64,000 bases of DNA from Pelagibacteraceae bacterium AG-337-G06 (GTDB lineage: Bacteria > Pseudomonadota > Alphaproteobacteria > Pelagibacterales > AG-422-B15), in the NCBI GenBank assembly GCA_003282175.1, contig QBZX01000002.1, positions 62,001 through 126,000 on the forward strand, given 5' to 3'. Of this stretch, positions 63,798-64,000 are shown piece by piece. The notes under the pieces were generated by a model that saw only the letters and a list, made by a program, of their open reading frames with translations, was not told where the DNA came from and did not search any database. The position numbers and the translations under genes were made by a program. The stretch's first letter is position 1, and each line of letters opens with the position of its first letter.

Positions 63798-64000
63798 TTA
63801 TATTAAATTATTGATACCATCAACAGCAAGTAAGTAACTATTAGATCCAAATCCACATATCACACCATTAACACCCTTGCTTATAAAAGAATGATGTCTA
63901 AAGTCTTCACGTTTGAATAAATTCGTAAGATGTATTTCAATTTTTGGAATTTGAATTGCGAGCAAAGCGTCCAACAAGGCAACCGAAGTGTGAGAAAAGC
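63798..64000 (-). CDS. aroQ: 3-dehydroquinate dehydratase type II, C-terminal part
   Basis: The reading frame enters from the right edge and stops at TAA (63798-63800 on the plus strand coordinates). About 67 residues are visible. They include SHTSVALLDALLA, IEIHLTNLFKREDFRHHSFIS and the end GVNGVICGFGSNSYLLAVDG. These are the conserved C-terminal parts of AroQ, with the catalytic His of IHLTN and Arg of KREDFRHHS. The enzyme dehydrates 3-dehydroquinate in the shikimate pathway. The N-terminal part is outside the window. Confidence 0.93.
   Translation of the reverse strand, partial: FSHTSVALLDALLAIQIPKIEIHLTNLFKREDFRHHSFISKGVNGVICGFGSNSYLLAVDGINNLI

Noticed and set aside
1-64000. Mobile elements, CRISPR arrays, tRNA or rRNA genes, prophage or defence systems
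   Set aside because: No transposase, integrase, repeat-spacer array, defence-system gene or clover-leaf sequence was recognised. The content is uniform housekeeping genes with steady composition.

Overview
The window is AT-rich, gene-dense bacterial chromosome with no mobile elements, CRISPR arrays, rRNA or tRNA genes that I can see. Several features are specific to Alphaproteobacteria: a DksA with one cysteine left in its zinc finger, an HdaA-type DnaA regulator, the complex I accessory subunit NDUFA12 next to a DUF2155 protein, a DUF2066 protein, a class II NADP-isocitrate dehydrogenase, the gene order recA-alaS-icd, and a GTTC-N7-GTTC type SOS box before recA. The low GC, very short spacers, overlapping gene ends, B12-dependent ribonucleotide reductase and photolyase suggest a streamlined marine surface-water alphaproteobacterium (AEGEAN-169/HIMB59-like, SAR116-like or a relative). 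The exact clade is a guess.

Layout. 1-6 kb: end of a quinone-oxidoreductase-like gene, then pirin, glutathione peroxidase and a nitroreductase (a redox-stress group). These converge on a minus-strand block of dusA, a drug/metabolite transporter, a CoxE-like VWA protein and a MoxR ATPase. 6-12 kb: dksA, recA (SOS box and terminator), alaS, and icd convergent with alaS. 11.7-21.5 kb: one long minus-strand run of tolC, padR, hlyD, two RND permease genes, a LOG-family gene and icd. Twin palindromic operators lie before tolC. 21.6-28.3 kb: rlmE, guaB, a small TPR protein, guaA, a GNAT-like protein, a class I photolyase and an unknown membrane-anchored protein. 28.3-31.9 kb: panB, yfgM-like, bamB and a Der GTPase that lacks its first G domain. 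31.9-39.2 kb (minus): an SDR without its catalytic lysine, cvpA, an MMPL/RND exporter, alr, dnaB, rplI, rpsR, rpsF. 39.3-43.1 kb: fabD, fabG, acpP, fabF, gmk. 43.1-48.8 kb (minus): rsmA, a SurA-like chaperone without PPIase domains, lptD, lptG, lptF. 48.8-57.3 kb: pepA, ndk, purMN, DUF2066, a CDP-alcohol phosphatidyltransferase, hdaA, rnd, aspS. 57.3-64 kb: nrdJ with tandem NrdR boxes, NDUFA12, DUF2155, accC, accB and the end of aroQ.

Together these genes cover outer-membrane biogenesis (BamB, SurA-like, LptD/F/G), fatty-acid synthesis (FabD/G/F, AcpP, AccB/C), purine and GMP synthesis, replication control, nucleotide reduction and DNA repair. Three themes deserve attention. First, reduced proteins: Der without GD1, SurA without PPIase, RNase D with one HRDC, and an SDR without lysine. 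Second, erosion of conserved alphaproteobacterial gene neighbourhoods, where radA, purF, mltG, pdxA and aat are missing from their usual places. Third, a recurring promoter layout in which a -10 hexamer lies 6-7 nt before a start codon that lacks a Shine-Dalgarno sequence. This predicts many leaderless mRNAs.
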